Made by a program: the position numbers and the translations under genes
Part shown: positions 45,451 through 56,621 of the stretch, piece after piece
Position numbering within the stretch: position 1 is the stretch's first letter
How the letters are laid out: each line of letters starts with the position of its first letter
The notes under the pieces: generated by a model
Seen by the model: only the letters and a program-made list of their open reading frames with translations
The model's database searches: none
Told to the model about the DNA's origin: nothing
Source of the DNA: Clavibacter zhangzhiyongii
GTDB lineage: Bacteria > Actinomycetota > Actinomycetes > Actinomycetales > Microbacteriaceae
Assembly: GCF_014775655.1 (NCBI RefSeq)
Contig: NZ_CP061274.1
Coordinates: forward strand, 2,294,001-2,358,000
Length of the DNA: 64,000 bases
Direction: 5' to 3'

Positions 45451-46811
45451 TGACGGACCACGTCGACGCCCCCGCCGAGGCCGCGGGCACCGCGGAGGCC
45501 GCGGGCAGCACGGAAGCCGCGGGCACCGCGGAGGCCGCCCGGCCCGGCATCTCCCGCCGCGGGATCCTCGGCCTCCTCGGCGCGGGCGCGCTCGGCGGCG
45601 GCCTCGTGGGATCCGCCGCCGGCGTGATGGCCGACCGCGCCTTCGCGGGCGCGCGCCAGGCCGCGGGCGGATCCACGTACGCGTTCCACGGGCCGCACCA
45701 GGCGGGCATCACGACGCCCGCGCAGGACCGCCTGCACTTCGCCGCCTTCGACGTCGCCGACATCGACCGCGCCGGCCTCGTGTCCCTCCTCCGCGACTGG
45801 AGCGCGGCTGCGGCGCGCATGACGGCGGGCGGATCGGCGGGCGCGCTCGGCGCGGTCGACGGCCCCTACGACTCGCCGCCCGACGACACGGGCGAGGCGC
45901 TCGACCTCCCGCCCGCCGGCCTCACGATCACGTTCGGCCTCGGCCCGTCGCTGTTCACGAGCCGCGACGGCGTCGACCGCTTCGGCATCGCCGACCGCCG
46001 TCCCGCCGCGCTCGTCGACCTGCCGCGGTTCCCCGGCGAGGCGCTCGTGCCGCAGGCGACGGGCGGCGACCTCTGCATCCAGGCGTGCAGCGACGACCCG
46101 CAGGTCGCCGTGCACGCCATCCGCAACCTGTCGCGGATCGCGTTCGGCCGCGCGTCGATCCGCTGGTCGCAGCTCGGCTTCGGCCGCACGTCGTCCACGA
46201 GCCGCGCGCAGGTCACGCCGCGGAACCTCTTCGGCTTCAAGGACGGCACCGCCAACGTCAAGAGCGAGGACACCCGCCAGGTCGAGGACCACGTCTGGGC
46301 CGACGCCGGGTCCTCGCCCGCCGAGGCGTGGATGCAGGGCGGCTCCTACCTCGTGGCCCGGCGGATCCGCATGACCATCGAGACGTGGGACCGCTCGTCG
46401 CTCCGCGAGCAGGAGCGCGTCGTCGGGCGCACCAAGGGCTCGGGCGCGCCGCTCAGCGGCGGCGAGGAGGCGACCGCGCCGGACTTCCACGCCACGGGCC
46501 GCGGCGGCGCGCCGCTCATCGATCCCGCGTCGCACGTGCGCCTCGCGCACCCGGACGCGAACGCCGGCGCGGTGCTCCTGCGCCGCGGCTACAACTTCGT
46601 CGACGGCAACGACGACCTGGGACGACTGAACGCGGGCCTGTTCTTCCTCGCGTTCCAGCGCGACCCGCGCACGCAGTTCATCCCCATCCAGCGCAGCCTC
46701 GCGAAGGACGCCATGAACGAGTACCTGCGGCACGTCGGCAGCGGGATCTGGGCGGTGCCGCCGGGCGCGAGCCGCGGCGGCTACGTGGGCGAGACCCTCC
46801 TCGAGGGCTGA
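45450..46811 (+). CDS. efeB: EfeB, Tat-exported DyP-type heme peroxidase
   Basis: A 453-residue deferrochelatase/peroxidase. An unusually long n-region made of a degenerate AEAAGT repeat precedes the twin-arginine signal (SRRGILGLLGAGALGGG, about residues 35-52). The mature DyP fold has distal GFKDGTANV with Asp265, proximal His362 in SHVRLAHP and the LRRGYNF Arg segment. EfeB oxidises ferrous iron or releases iron from heme for EfeUO. It is last in efeUOB and overlaps efeO by one base. It converges on a small lipoprotein gene 21 bases away. Confidence 0.95.
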   Translation: MTDHVDAPAEAAGTAEAAGSTEAAGTAEAARPGISRRGILGLLGAGALGGGLVGSAAGVMADRAFAGARQAAGGSTYAFHGPHQAGITTPAQDRLHFAAFDVADIDRAGLVSLLRDWSAAAARMTAGGSAGALGAVDGPYDSPPDDTGEALDLPPAGLTITFGLGPSLFTSRDGVDRFGIADRRPAALVDLPRFPGEALVPQATGGDLCIQACSDDPQVAVHAIRNLSRIAFGRASIRWSQLGFGRTSSTSRAQVTPRNLFGFKDGTANVKSEDTRQVEDHVWADAGSSPAEAWMQGGSYLVARRIRMTIETWDRSSLREQERVVGRTKGSGAPLSGGEEATAPDFHATGRGGAPLIDPASHVRLAHPDANAGAVLLRRGYNFVDGNDDLGRLNAGLFFLAFQRDPRTQFIPIQRSLAKDAMNEYLRHVGSGIWAVPPGASRGGYVGETLLEG

Positions 46812-46832
46812 ACCCCGGCAGCGGGCGCCGGC

Positions 46833-47342
46833 TCAGGGCGCCGGCAGAACCACGTACGTCGCGATCGGCGACCCGAGGTCCGCGGAGACCGTGACGATGA
46901 CGGTCAGCGCGTCGGTCGTGAACCGCCCGTACCCGCTCGCGTCGTCGGACGCGACCTCGCTGGACGCGTAGCCCGCGGCCTCGAGCCGCGCCCGCGCGTC
47001 GGCGAACCCGTCCGCGACGTCCGGCACCTGGACCTGCGCGACCCAGCCGGCGTCCTCGGGCGCGGCTCCCCCGCCGAGCAGCCGCCCCTCGGGGAACGGC
47101 ACGGCGTCGGAGGGGAACGAGTCGGGCACGTGCCCGTCGGTCGACACCTGCACCTTGCCCAGCGTGTCGCCCACGACGTCCTCGACGCCGTGGCGCACCT
47201 GCTCGGCGCCCTCGTGGGCGGCGTCGCGGACGGCCTCGCCCACCTCGCTGCAGCCGGTGAGCGCGAGCCCCCCGACGAGGACGAGCCCGGCCGCCAACCC
47301 CCTCCTGCGGAGGGACCTGCCGGACGGGCTCGTCGGGGTCAT
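46833..47342 (-). CDS. Small hypothetical lipoprotein
   Basis: A 169-residue secreted lipoprotein with an Arg-rich n-region, hydrophobic core and lipobox ALTGC (Cys31). The mature part starts with an amphipathic helix (EVGEAVRDAAHEGAEQVRHGVEDVV), followed by an alpha/beta segment with PFPEGRLLGGG and DARARLEAAGYASSE. I recognise no family. The ATG lies 6 bases after the typA stop, so it is probably co-transcribed with typA, although a link to elongation factor function is not obvious. Confidence 0.8.
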   Translation of the reverse strand: MTPTSPSGRSLRRRGLAAGLVLVGGLALTGCSEVGEAVRDAAHEGAEQVRHGVEDVVGDTLGKVQVSTDGHVPDSFPSDAVPFPEGRLLGGGAAPEDAGWVAQVQVPDVADGFADARARLEAAGYASSEVASDDASGYGRFTTDALTVIVTVSADLGSPIATYVVLPAP

Positions 47343-47348
47343 GCCGTG

Positions 47349-49256
<1,908 letters not shown>

Positions 49257-49344
49257 AGTGCTGTCCTTCAGTGGGAAGAGGATGCTGGCCTTGTCATCAA
49301 GGGAGTAGGGCGAAGAGCCGCCGTCTGCTATTCCCAGCGCCGCA

Positions 49345-49350
49345 AGTCTA
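49345..49350 (-). promoter_or_regulatory. Candidate -10 element of typA
   Basis: Minus-strand TAGACT in the 115-base gap between oppA-like gene 1 and typA. No good -35. Confidence 0.35.
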
Positions 49351-49371
49351 CCGTGCCTGCGCAAGCCGGGC

Positions 49372-51225
49372 TCAGGAGGCGGCGGAGTCGAGCGTCCAGC
49401 GCCACGCGTCGTCGAGGATCCCGGCCTGGTGCGACGACACCTGCACGCCGTCGACGCCCGCCCGCATCGCCGCGATCGCGGGGTGCTGGTAGAGCGGGAG
49501 GCCGGTGCGGTCGCCGTACATGCGGCGGTCCAGGCGCAGGAGGAGCTCGTCGCGCGCGTCCCGGTCCTCGGTGCGGCTGAGGGAGGTGAAGAGCGTCGCG
49601 ACGTCGGGGTCGGACGTGGCCCGGCCGTCGCGGGCGTCGGCGCGCGCCTCGTGCGCGGCGCGGATCCCCGCGACCGACGGGTAGGCGTCGTCCGCGTCGA
49701 GGAGCGCCGCGTCGTAGGCGCCCTCCTGGCCGAGGACGCTCTCCCACTGCGGGGTCGAGCAGTCGGTCACGACGAAGCCGGCCTTGGCGGCCGAGTCGCG
49801 GATGGCCTGGAAGGCGGCGGTGCGGCGCGGGTCGGCGGGGTCGTAGAGCACGCACACCTCGGGCGCCGGCTGGCCGACGCTCGCGAGCAGCTGGCGCGCC
49901 TCGTCGACGTTGATGTCGTCGAAGCGGCTGGATCCGTTGGAGCGCACCTGCTCGTCGTAGCCGTCGGCGCCCGGCGCGAGCACGAACGAGTCGCGGGTGC
50001 CGGCGTCCGGGTCGACGGGCGTCACGGCCTCCCGGAGGATCGCCTCGCGCGGGATGGTGGACAGGAACGCGGTGCGCACGGCGACGTCGGACATCGCGGG
50101 GTCGCGGGCGCCGAGCGTCTGCAGGTCGAGGCGCTCCCAGCTCGAGGACGCGCCCGTGACGACGCGGGCCCCGTCGACGTCGCCGAGCGCGTCGACCACG
50201 TCCTCGTCGGCGGCGGGCGCGATCACGTCGACGTCCCCCGCCTGCAGCGCGGCGACCGCGGCGGCGGGATCCTCGATGGTCGACACCACGAGTCGCTCGA
50301 CCGACGGCCGGTGCGTGCCCGTGTAGAAGCGGTTCGCCCGCAGCGTGATGGAGGTGCCCGGGTCGATCGACTCGATGGCGTACGGCCCCGAGCCCACCGC
50401 GCGGTCCGGGTGCGCCGCGATCTCCGCCACGCCGAACCCGCGGTTCCACGCGTCGGAGATGGGCGAGAGCAGCTCGGGCGCGCGGTCCTGCACGGCGTCG
50501 ACGAGGGTCTGCTTGGCGCGGCCCGGGCTCGACATGTCGAGCCCGAGCTGGGCGACGCTGTGCGCCGGCAGCCCGACCTCGAACGCGAGGCGCCAGTCGG
50601 GCGCGTACTCGTCGAAGACCATGGTGATGGACCGGCCGCCGTCGCCGATCTCGGGCGTCCGCGTGACGTGCGTGAGCGCCTCGTCCTCGGCGGCGTCGAA
50701 GTAGACCGTGTTCTCGGGCAGCGGGCCGGTGTAGCCGTTGGTCGTGTCGTCCACGTACCCGGCCGGGTCGTAGCCGGGCGTGTCGAGCGCGCCGGATCCG
50801 GCGGCCCAGGCGAGCAGGAGGTCGGCCGCGTCAACGGGCTCCCCGTCCGACCATCGGACGCCCTCCGCGACCGTGTACTCCACGGTGAAGGGGTCGCGCG
50901 AGACGACGCGCGCCGATCCGTACCCCGGGTCGGTCGCGACGGTGCCGTCCGCGGAGACCTCGGAGAAGCGCGAGTTCGTCGCGTGCACGATCTCCCGGTT
51001 GCCGTCGGTGCCGCCCGTGCGCGAGGCCGCGTTGTACGAGGTGAAGGTGGTGGGGAGGGCCGCGCGGATCTCCGTGTCGGCCACCGTGCCGGTGGTCGGC
51101 GAGCAGGCGGCGAGCACCGCGACGAGCGCGAGGGCGACGGCGGCGGAGGCGCCGCGGAGCGACCGGCGGATCCCTCGCGGGCGTCGGGCTCGAGCGGCCC
51201 CGGGGCCTCGCGTGTCGCTGTCCAT
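49372..51225 (-). CDS. Peptide-type ABC transporter substrate-binding lipoprotein (second copy)
   Basis: Family 5 solute-binding protein (617 residues). It has an Arg-rich n-region, hydrophobic stretch and lipobox VLAAC near residue 41, then EGVRWSDGEPVDAADLLLAWAAGSG, the usual binding-protein signature. It resembles the other binding protein at 56.6-58.5 kb in layout (DTEIRAALPTTFTSYNAAS versus GTEITVAWNDPFLEYNNAS), so the two are probably paralogues with different peptide preference. Its ATG lies 8 bases after TAGGAT, and a strong terminator separates it from the ATPase gene upstream, so it appears to be independently transcribed. Confidence 0.92.
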   Translation of the reverse strand: MDSDTRGPGAARARRPRGIRRSLRGASAAVALALVAVLAACSPTTGTVADTEIRAALPTTFTSYNAASRTGGTDGNREIVHATNSRFSEVSADGTVATDPGYGSARVVSRDPFTVEYTVAEGVRWSDGEPVDAADLLLAWAAGSGALDTPGYDPAGYVDDTTNGYTGPLPENTVYFDAAEDEALTHVTRTPEIGDGGRSITMVFDEYAPDWRLAFEVGLPAHSVAQLGLDMSSPGRAKQTLVDAVQDRAPELLSPISDAWNRGFGVAEIAAHPDRAVGSGPYAIESIDPGTSITLRANRFYTGTHRPSVERLVVSTIEDPAAAVAALQAGDVDVIAPAADEDVVDALGDVDGARVVTGASSSWERLDLQTLGARDPAMSDVAVRTAFLSTIPREAILREAVTPVDPDAGTRDSFVLAPGADGYDEQVRSNGSSRFDDINVDEARQLLASVGQPAPEVCVLYDPADPRRTAAFQAIRDSAAKAGFVVTDCSTPQWESVLGQEGAYDAALLDADDAYPSVAGIRAAHEARADARDGRATSDPDVATLFTSLSRTEDRDARDELLLRLDRRMYGDRTGLPLYQHPAIAAMRAGVDGVQVSSHQAGILDDAWRWTLDSAAS

Positions 51226-51233
51226 CGCCCTCG

Positions 51234-51239
51234 ATCCTA
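51234..51239 (-). promoter_or_regulatory. -10 element of the second binding-protein gene, leaderless type
   Basis: Minus-strand TAGGAT, 8 bases before the ATG, just downstream of the strong oppDF terminator. Confidence 0.5.
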
Positions 51240-51247
51240 CGCGAGCG

Positions 51248-51314
51248 GCACGACGAGGCCCGCCGCCCGCGCGCCCCCGCGAGGGGGTGCGACGGACGGC
51301 GGGCCGGGTCGTGC
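51248..51314 (-). terminator. Strong long hairpin after the OppDF-like gene
   Basis: A 7-bp outer stem (51248-51254 with 51308-51314), a 2-by-2 mismatch, then 9 bp (GGCCCGCCG/CGGCGGGCC) and an inner CCCCC/GGGGG hairpin with a GCGA loop. It starts 11 bases past the ATPase stop. Confidence 0.75.
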
Positions 51315-51324
51315 GTGGAGCGGA

Positions 51325-53013
51325 TCAGGCCGCGGGCGGCTGGTCCCGCAGCGCGTCGCGGAGCTCGCGGCGCTGCTGCTGCTGGTCGGGGTCCGGCAGC
51401 GGCACGGCGGCGATGAGCTTCTGCGTGTACGGGTGCTGCGGGTTGCGGAGGATCGACTCGGTCGGCCCCTGCTCCACGATCTTGCCGTGGTTCATCACCA
51501 CGATGCGGTCGGCGAGCAGGTCGACCACCGCGAGGTCGTGGCTGACGAACAGGCACGCGAACTGGAGCTCCTTCTGGATCTCCTGCAGCAGCGCGAGCAC
51601 GCGCGCCTGCACCGACACGTCGAGCGCCGAGGTGGGCTCGTCGGCGACGAGCACCTTGGGCCGCAGCGCGAGCGCGCGGGCGATGCCGACGCGCTGGCGC
51701 TGACCGCCGGAGAGCTCGTTCGGGTACCGGTTGCGGAAGCTGCGCGGCAGCTCCACCTGCTCGAGCAGCTCCTCGACCCGGTCGCTCTGCTGCTTCTTCG
51801 AGAACTGCCCCGAGAGCTCGAGCGGCTCGCCGATGCTCTGGCCGATGGGCCAGCGCGGGTTGAGGGAGGAGCCCGGGTCCTGGAAGACGATGCCGATCTC
51901 GCGGCGGACGGCCCGCAGGTCCTTCGCCGAGATCCCGGTCATGCGGCGGCCGGCGACCGTGAGCTCGCCCCCGGCGACGGGCAGCAGGCCCACCGCGGCG
52001 CGCGCGATGGTGGTCTTGCCGGATCCCGACTCCCCCACGACGCCGACGACCTCGCCGGGGTGGATGTCGAAGGACGCGCCCGTGACCGCCCGGAACGCCG
52101 GCACGCGGCCGAGCTTCGGGTAGTCGATGTCCACCTCCTTGAGGGAGATGGCGGGCTCGGTGGTGCGCGCCGCGACCTCGACCTGCGTGGCCTCGCCCGT
52201 GCCGAGGTGCGGCACCGACGCGAGCAGCTGCTTCGTGTACGGGTCCTTCGGCGACTGGAAGATCTCGCGGACCGAGCCGCGCTCGACGATGCGGCCGCTC
52301 TTCATCACGATGACGTTGGTCGCGAGGTCGGCGACCACGCCCATGTCGTGCGTGATGATCACGATCGCGCTGTTGAGGCGCTGGTGGAGCTTGCGGAGCA
52401 GGTCGAGGATCTCGGCCTGGATCGTCACGTCGAGCGCCGTGGTGGGCTCGTCGGCGATCAGCATGTCGGGGTCGCAGGAGAGCGACTGGGCGATCATGGC
52501 GCGCTGGCGCTGGCCGCCGGACAGCTGGTGCGGGTAGGAGTCGAAGGCCTTCTCGGGGTCCGGCATCTCGACGAGCTTCAGCAGCTCGAGCGCCCGCACC
52601 TTGGCGGCGGACGGGATGATCGAGTTGTGGACGCGCAGGGCCTCCACGATCTGGAAGCCCACGGTGTACACGGGGTTGAGCGCCGTCATGGGCTCCTGGA
52701 AGATCACGGCGATGTCGTTGCCGCGCGCCTTGCGGAGCGTCGCCTGGTCGGCGCCGACCATCTCGACGCCCTTGAGCTTCGCGCTCCCCCGGACCCGCCC
52801 GTTCTTGGGCAGGAGGCCGAGCAGCGACATGGAGCTGACGCTCTTGCCCGAGCCGGACTCGCCGACGATCGCGAGCACCTCGCCCGGGTTCACCTTGTAG
52901 TCGATGTCGACCGCGGCGGGCATCCACTCGTCGCCGACCCAGAAGTCGACGCCGAGGCCGGAGACCTCGAGGATGGGGACGATCGGGTCTGCCCCGTTCG
53001 CGTGAGCGCTCAT
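51325..53013 (-). CDS. OppDF-like fused ABC transporter ATPase
   Basis: A 562-residue protein with two complete ATP-binding cassettes, equivalent to OppD plus OppF. Cassette 1 has Walker A GESGSGKS at 51-58, [15 protein letters not shown] and ADEPTTALD. Cassette 2 has GESGSGKTT near 330, [15 protein letters not shown] and [10 protein letters not shown], plus the oligopeptide-family C-terminal zone ([15 protein letters not shown]). It energises the OppB/OppC-like permease encoded upstream. The reverse-strand PH-domain gene separates it from the permease genes, so it must have its own promoter in or beyond the 71-base divergent gap. Confidence 0.95.
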   Translation of the reverse strand: MSAHANGADPIVPILEVSGLGVDFWVGDEWMPAAVDIDYKVNPGEVLAIVGESGSGKSVSSMSLLGLLPKNGRVRGSAKLKGVEMVGADQATLRKARGNDIAVIFQEPMTALNPVYTVGFQIVEALRVHNSIIPSAAKVRALELLKLVEMPDPEKAFDSYPHQLSGGQRQRAMIAQSLSCDPDMLIADEPTTALDVTIQAEILDLLRKLHQRLNSAIVIITHDMGVVADLATNVIVMKSGRIVERGSVREIFQSPKDPYTKQLLASVPHLGTGEATQVEVAARTTEPAISLKEVDIDYPKLGRVPAFRAVTGASFDIHPGEVVGVVGESGSGKTTIARAAVGLLPVAGGELTVAGRRMTGISAKDLRAVRREIGIVFQDPGSSLNPRWPIGQSIGEPLELSGQFSKKQQSDRVEELLEQVELPRSFRNRYPNELSGGQRQRVGIARALALRPKVLVADEPTSALDVSVQARVLALLQEIQKELQFACLFVSHDLAVVDLLADRIVVMNHGKIVEQGPTESILRNPQHPYTQKLIAAVPLPDPDQQQQRRELRDALRDQPPAA

Positions 53014-53084
53014 GCTGCGGTCTCCTGGCTGGTGGAAGGGAAGGTGTCGAAGGGCGTGGATGCGGGCCGTGGGACGATGAGGCC

Positions 53085-53690
53085 ATGGACCAGCCCGTCG
53101 TCATCCGCCCGTCGTTCGGCCGCCTGCTGACCGTGATCGTCACGGCGATCGCGGCCCTCGTGCTCGTGAGCTCCGTGGTCGGCGGTCGGGCCGACCTCCT
53201 GCCGACGGCGGCGTGGGGACCGCTGCTGCTGGCGTACGCCGCGTGGCTCGTCTTCTGGGCGCCGCGGGTGCGCATCGCCACGGAGGGCGTCGAGGTCCGC
53301 AACGTCTTCCGGACGCATGACATCACGTGGCCCGCGATCCGCGGCGTCGACACGAAGTGGGCGCTGACGCTCACCACCGACGACGACCGCGTCACGGCGT
53401 GGGCCGCTCCCGCGCCCGGCCGGCACTCGAACGCCTACATCACGACGAAGGAGGAGCGGAACCAGCCGTACCTCAGCGCGATGATGCAGGACGCGCGCCG
53501 CGGGGACCTGCCGCGCACCGACTCCGGCGACGCCGCCACGGTGATCCGCCTGCGCCTCGCCGAGCTCGCCGACGCGGGCCACCTGGGCGGCCCCGTCGAG
53601 GCGACCGGCCGCCGCGTGCGCACGCACTGGGCGGAGATCGCCGTGCTGGTGGCGCTGCTCGGCGCGACCGTGGTGACCGGCCTGGTCTGA
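53085..53690 (+). CDS. Membrane-anchored PH-domain protein
   Basis: A 201-residue protein with two N-terminal membrane helices (about 14-33 and 41-58), a bacterial PH-like beta domain (RVRIATEGVEVRNVFRTHDITWPAIRGVDTKW, about 60-130) and a last membrane helix at the C-terminus (EIAVLVALLGATVVTGL). It fits the actinobacterial PH6/low-molecular-weight antigen family; function unknown. It is the only plus-strand gene in this stretch, lying inside an otherwise minus-strand ABC transporter locus: divergent from the ATPase gene (71 bases) and convergent with the OppC-like gene (29 bases). No clear ribosome binding site other than GATGAGG near the start. Confidence 0.82.
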   Translation: MDQPVVIRPSFGRLLTVIVTAIAALVLVSSVVGGRADLLPTAAWGPLLLAYAAWLVFWAPRVRIATEGVEVRNVFRTHDITWPAIRGVDTKWALTLTTDDDRVTAWAAPAPGRHSNAYITTKEERNQPYLSAMMQDARRGDLPRTDSGDAATVIRLRLAELADAGHLGGPVEATGRRVRTHWAEIAVLVALLGATVVTGLV

Positions 53691-53719
53691 GACCCGGCCC
53701 ACCGCGAGCGGACGAGCCG

Positions 53720-54913
53720 TCATCGGCCGTCCGTGCTCTCGGGCGCCTGGCCCTCGGCGGGGCCGTCGGCCTGGGCACCGGGGCGCGCGGATCCCACGGG
53801 CGGCGGCACGCGCACGCCCTCGGCACCCGAGCCCGACTTCGGTCCCTGCTCGCGGCGGGTGCGGCCGGTGAGCATCGCGAACATCTGCTTGTAGGGGCCC
53901 TGTCCGCCCGGCATGCGCCGCTGGCGCGGGTCGAACGCGTCGCGCAGGCCGTCGCCGATGAAGTTGATGCAGAGCGCGATGATGATGATGAACAGACCCG
54001 GGAACCAGAACAGCCACGGCCGGGTCGCGAAGGCGCCCTGGTACTCGTTGATGATCTGGCCCAGCGAGACGTCGGGCTTGACGATGCCGAAGCCGAGGTA
54101 GGAGAGGGCGGCCTCGAGGAGGATGGCGGCGCTCATCAGGAGCGTCGTGGACACGATCACCACGCCGATCGCGTTCGGGAGGATGTGCCGGAACACGATG
54201 CGGCTGTTCGAGGCTCCCGCGACGCGAGCCGCGTCGACGAACTCGCGCTCGCGGAGACTCAGGAACTCGCCGCGCACGAGGCGGGCGAGGCTCGGCCAGC
54301 CGATGAGGCCGAGGACGATGCCCAGCACCACCGCCCCGAGTCCGCCGAACGTGCGACCGAGGACGGCCGCGATGACGATCACGGGGATGACGATGATGAG
54401 GTCGGTGAAGCGCATGAGCACCGAGTCGACGCGCCCCCGGAAGAAGCCGGCCAGGGCGCCGACGACGATGCCGAGGAAGGCGGCGATGATGCCGTACAGC
54501 ACCATCACGACGATGGACTGCTGTGTGCCGCGCATGACCCGGGCGAAGATGTCACGACCGATCTCGTCCTGGCCGAAGGGGTGGACGCCGAGGTCGAACG
54601 GCGGATTCCACGTGGGGTTGCCGCCCTGCACGATCGGCGAGACGTCCTCGTAGTTCCACATCCACCATCCGGGTATGCGGACGCCGAAGAACTGGATGCC
54701 GACGGACGAGTACACGAGGATCGCCATCAGCACCAGGACCACGAGAGCGGTCATCGCGCCCTTGTGGCGGAGGAAGCGGCGTCGGACGACGGTGCCCTGG
54801 CTGAGCCCCTCGACCTCGCGCTGCTCGATGCTGAGCTCGGAGTTCGCGCCGCCCTCGGCGAGGTTCGGGTCGTTGTGGGGGTCGTTGGGGTTCCCCATCA
54901 ATGCGTTGGTCAT
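53720..54913 (-). CDS. OppC-like peptide ABC transporter permease
   Basis: A 397-residue inner-membrane permease of the OppC/DppC group. Six membrane helices are apparent, with a large outside loop after the first (GWWMWNYEDVSPIVQGG, HPFGQDEIGRDIFARVM) and the EAA loop RGEFLSLREREFVDAARVAGASNSRIVFRHILPN read here in part. The C-terminal tail beyond DAFDPRQRRMPG is long, Pro/Gly-rich and probably disordered. It starts 3 bases after the OppB-like stop, so the two are coupled. Substrate cannot be decided between oligopeptides and dipeptides. Confidence 0.94.
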   Translation of the reverse strand: MTNALMGNPNDPHNDPNLAEGGANSELSIEQREVEGLSQGTVVRRRFLRHKGAMTALVVLVLMAILVYSSVGIQFFGVRIPGWWMWNYEDVSPIVQGGNPTWNPPFDLGVHPFGQDEIGRDIFARVMRGTQQSIVVMVLYGIIAAFLGIVVGALAGFFRGRVDSVLMRFTDLIIVIPVIVIAAVLGRTFGGLGAVVLGIVLGLIGWPSLARLVRGEFLSLREREFVDAARVAGASNSRIVFRHILPNAIGVVIVSTTLLMSAAILLEAALSYLGFGIVKPDVSLGQIINEYQGAFATRPWLFWFPGLFIIIIALCINFIGDGLRDAFDPRQRRMPGGQGPYKQMFAMLTGRTRREQGPKSGSGAEGVRVPPPVGSARPGAQADGPAEGQAPESTDGR

Positions 54914-54916
54914 GTG

Positions 54917-56443
54917 TCAGCTCACCCGGATTCGAGGATCGAGGACCGAGTAGAGGATGTCGGCCAGCATGTTGAAGATGACGGTCAGGATGCTGGTGAC
55001 CAGGATGAAGCCCATCAGCGGATTGAGGTCGGTGGTGCGGAGCGCGTCCTGGAACACGGATCCCATCCCCTTCCACGCGAAGATCGTCTCCGTGATCACG
55101 GCACCGCCGATCAGCGATCCCACGTCGAAGGCGATGACGGTGGCGACGGGGATCATCGCGTTGCGGAAGGCGTGGCGCATGATCACGGTGCGCTCGGTGA
55201 GGCCCTTGGCCCGCGCGGTGCGCACGTAGTCCTGGTTCATCACCTCGAGGAGGCTCGCCCGCGAGTACCGCGAGTAGCTCGCGACGGAGATGAGCAGGAT
55301 CGCGATGGTCGGCAGCAGGAGGTGCGTGTAGCTGTCGAGCATGCCCTGCCAGACGGAGCCGTTGAGGCCCGGGGTGACGGCGCCGACGGTCGCGATGGGG
55401 CGGCCGCGCGTGTTGGTCACGTAGTCGGGCCACACCTGCATGACGCGGTCGATGATGATCAGCAGCGCGACGAGCCCGCCGGTGATGCCGGCGCCGCGCG
55501 CGACGATGGGCTTGTCGTTCTGGCCGACCAGGTAGCCCACGACCACGCCGACGACGACGAATGCGACGATGAGCACGATGGTGATCCACCACGGGGCGGA
55601 GACGGTGAGCACGTACTGCAGCGGGTACCAGAGCGCGGCGCCGAGGGCGGCCATGGCGAGCGCCGAGTAGAACGCGCGACGGTTGCGCAGTCCCGTCGAG
55701 AGCGACGTGATGAGCACGGCGATCAGGGCGCCGAGGGCCGCGATGAGCACGATGCCGAGACCGGGTCGCGTGAACCAGTCCGTCGCGAGCAGGTAGATGA
55801 GCACCGCCGCCGTGATGACCGTCGCGGAGCCGAAGACGACGAGTCGCGGCTTCGGGTCGCCGCCGATGATGCTCATCCAGACGAAGCCCGAGACGAGCGA
55901 CAGCACCACGATGAGGACCGGTGGGATCGACGGGTTCACGAGGAAGTCGTTGAAGCCGATGGCGACGTACTGCTTGAGGAGCACGGCGACGAAGAAGATC
56001 GGCAGGGAGAAGAAGAGGAACGACGCGAAGGTGACCGTGTAGTCGTACCCGCTGTACTGGCGGAGCGCGGTCGTCATGCCGATCGAGACGCCGATGATCA
56101 CGGCGATGAGGGTGGCGATCGTCACCAGCTGGATCGTCTGGCCCGCGGCGTTGGCGATGAGGTCGTTGACTTCGCGGCCGTCGATGGCCTTGCCGAGGTC
56201 GATCTGGCCGATGAACACCTTGAACACGCCGCCCAGCCACAGGAAGTAGCGCAGCGGCGAGGGGACGTCGAGGTCGAGGAGGTCGACCCGGGCCGCGATG
56301 AGCGCGTCGCGGTTGGGCGACGGGTTCTCCCGCAGGTCCCCGAGCGGATCACCCGAGTTGGCCGCCAGGTTGTAGATGATGAAGCTGGCGCCCAGGAGGA
56401 CGAAGAACGACGCGACGAGGCGTCTCAAGACGAAGGTAAGCAC
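54917..56443 (-). CDS. OppB-like permease with inserted membrane segments
   Basis: An OppB/DppB permease of 508 residues, where about 310 is usual. The N-terminus (LTFVLRRLVASFFVLLGASFIIY) and C-terminal EAA region (MNQDYVRTARAKGLTERTVI) are canonical. Between them, residues about 180-350 add several extra hydrophobic helices (around FGSATVITAAVLIYLLATDW, ALGALIAVLITSL, WWITIVLIVAFVVVGVVVGYLVG). The GTG start at 56441-56443 fits the family N-terminus; AAAGGGA lies about 12 bases upstream. It is separated from the first binding-protein gene by a strong terminator and may use TATGCT at 56501-56506 as -10. Confidence 0.93.
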   Translation of the reverse strand: MLTFVLRRLVASFFVLLGASFIIYNLAANSGDPLGDLRENPSPNRDALIAARVDLLDLDVPSPLRYFLWLGGVFKVFIGQIDLGKAIDGREVNDLIANAAGQTIQLVTIATLIAVIIGVSIGMTTALRQYSGYDYTVTFASFLFFSLPIFFVAVLLKQYVAIGFNDFLVNPSIPPVLIVVLSLVSGFVWMSIIGGDPKPRLVVFGSATVITAAVLIYLLATDWFTRPGLGIVLIAALGALIAVLITSLSTGLRNRRAFYSALAMAALGAALWYPLQYVLTVSAPWWITIVLIVAFVVVGVVVGYLVGQNDKPIVARGAGITGGLVALLIIIDRVMQVWPDYVTNTRGRPIATVGAVTPGLNGSVWQGMLDSYTHLLLPTIAILLISVASYSRYSRASLLEVMNQDYVRTARAKGLTERTVIMRHAFRNAMIPVATVIAFDVGSLIGGAVITETIFAWKGMGSVFQDALRTTDLNPLMGFILVTSILTVIFNMLADILYSVLDPRIRVS

Positions 56444-56500
56444 AGGGCGACGACGTCCCTTTCTGTGTTCGGCCAGGGCTCGTGACCCGACCCGACGAGA

Positions 56501-56506
56501 GCATAC
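56501..56506 (-). promoter_or_regulatory. Candidate -10 element of the OppB-like gene
   Basis: Minus-strand TATGCT, about 57 bases before the GTG start and downstream of the terminator at 56548-56581, so the permease genes may be transcribed separately from the binding protein. Confidence 0.3.
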
Positions 56507-56547
56507 GCGGCCGGATCCGCGGATCACGAATCGGCAACGGACATGGA

Positions 56548-56581
56548 GAGGGTGCCGAGGCCAGGTGGCCTCGGCACCCTC
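56548..56581 (-). terminator. Terminator between binding-protein gene and permease genes
   Basis: Perfect 15-bp stem (56548-56562 with 56567-56581) and an AGGT loop, 41 bases past the binding-protein stop. Partial read-through here would give more binding protein than permease, the common pattern in ABC operons. Confidence 0.85.
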
Positions 56582-56621
56582 GCACCCTCCCGTTCAGGGG
56601 ACGGTGCTCACTGCTTCCGTG

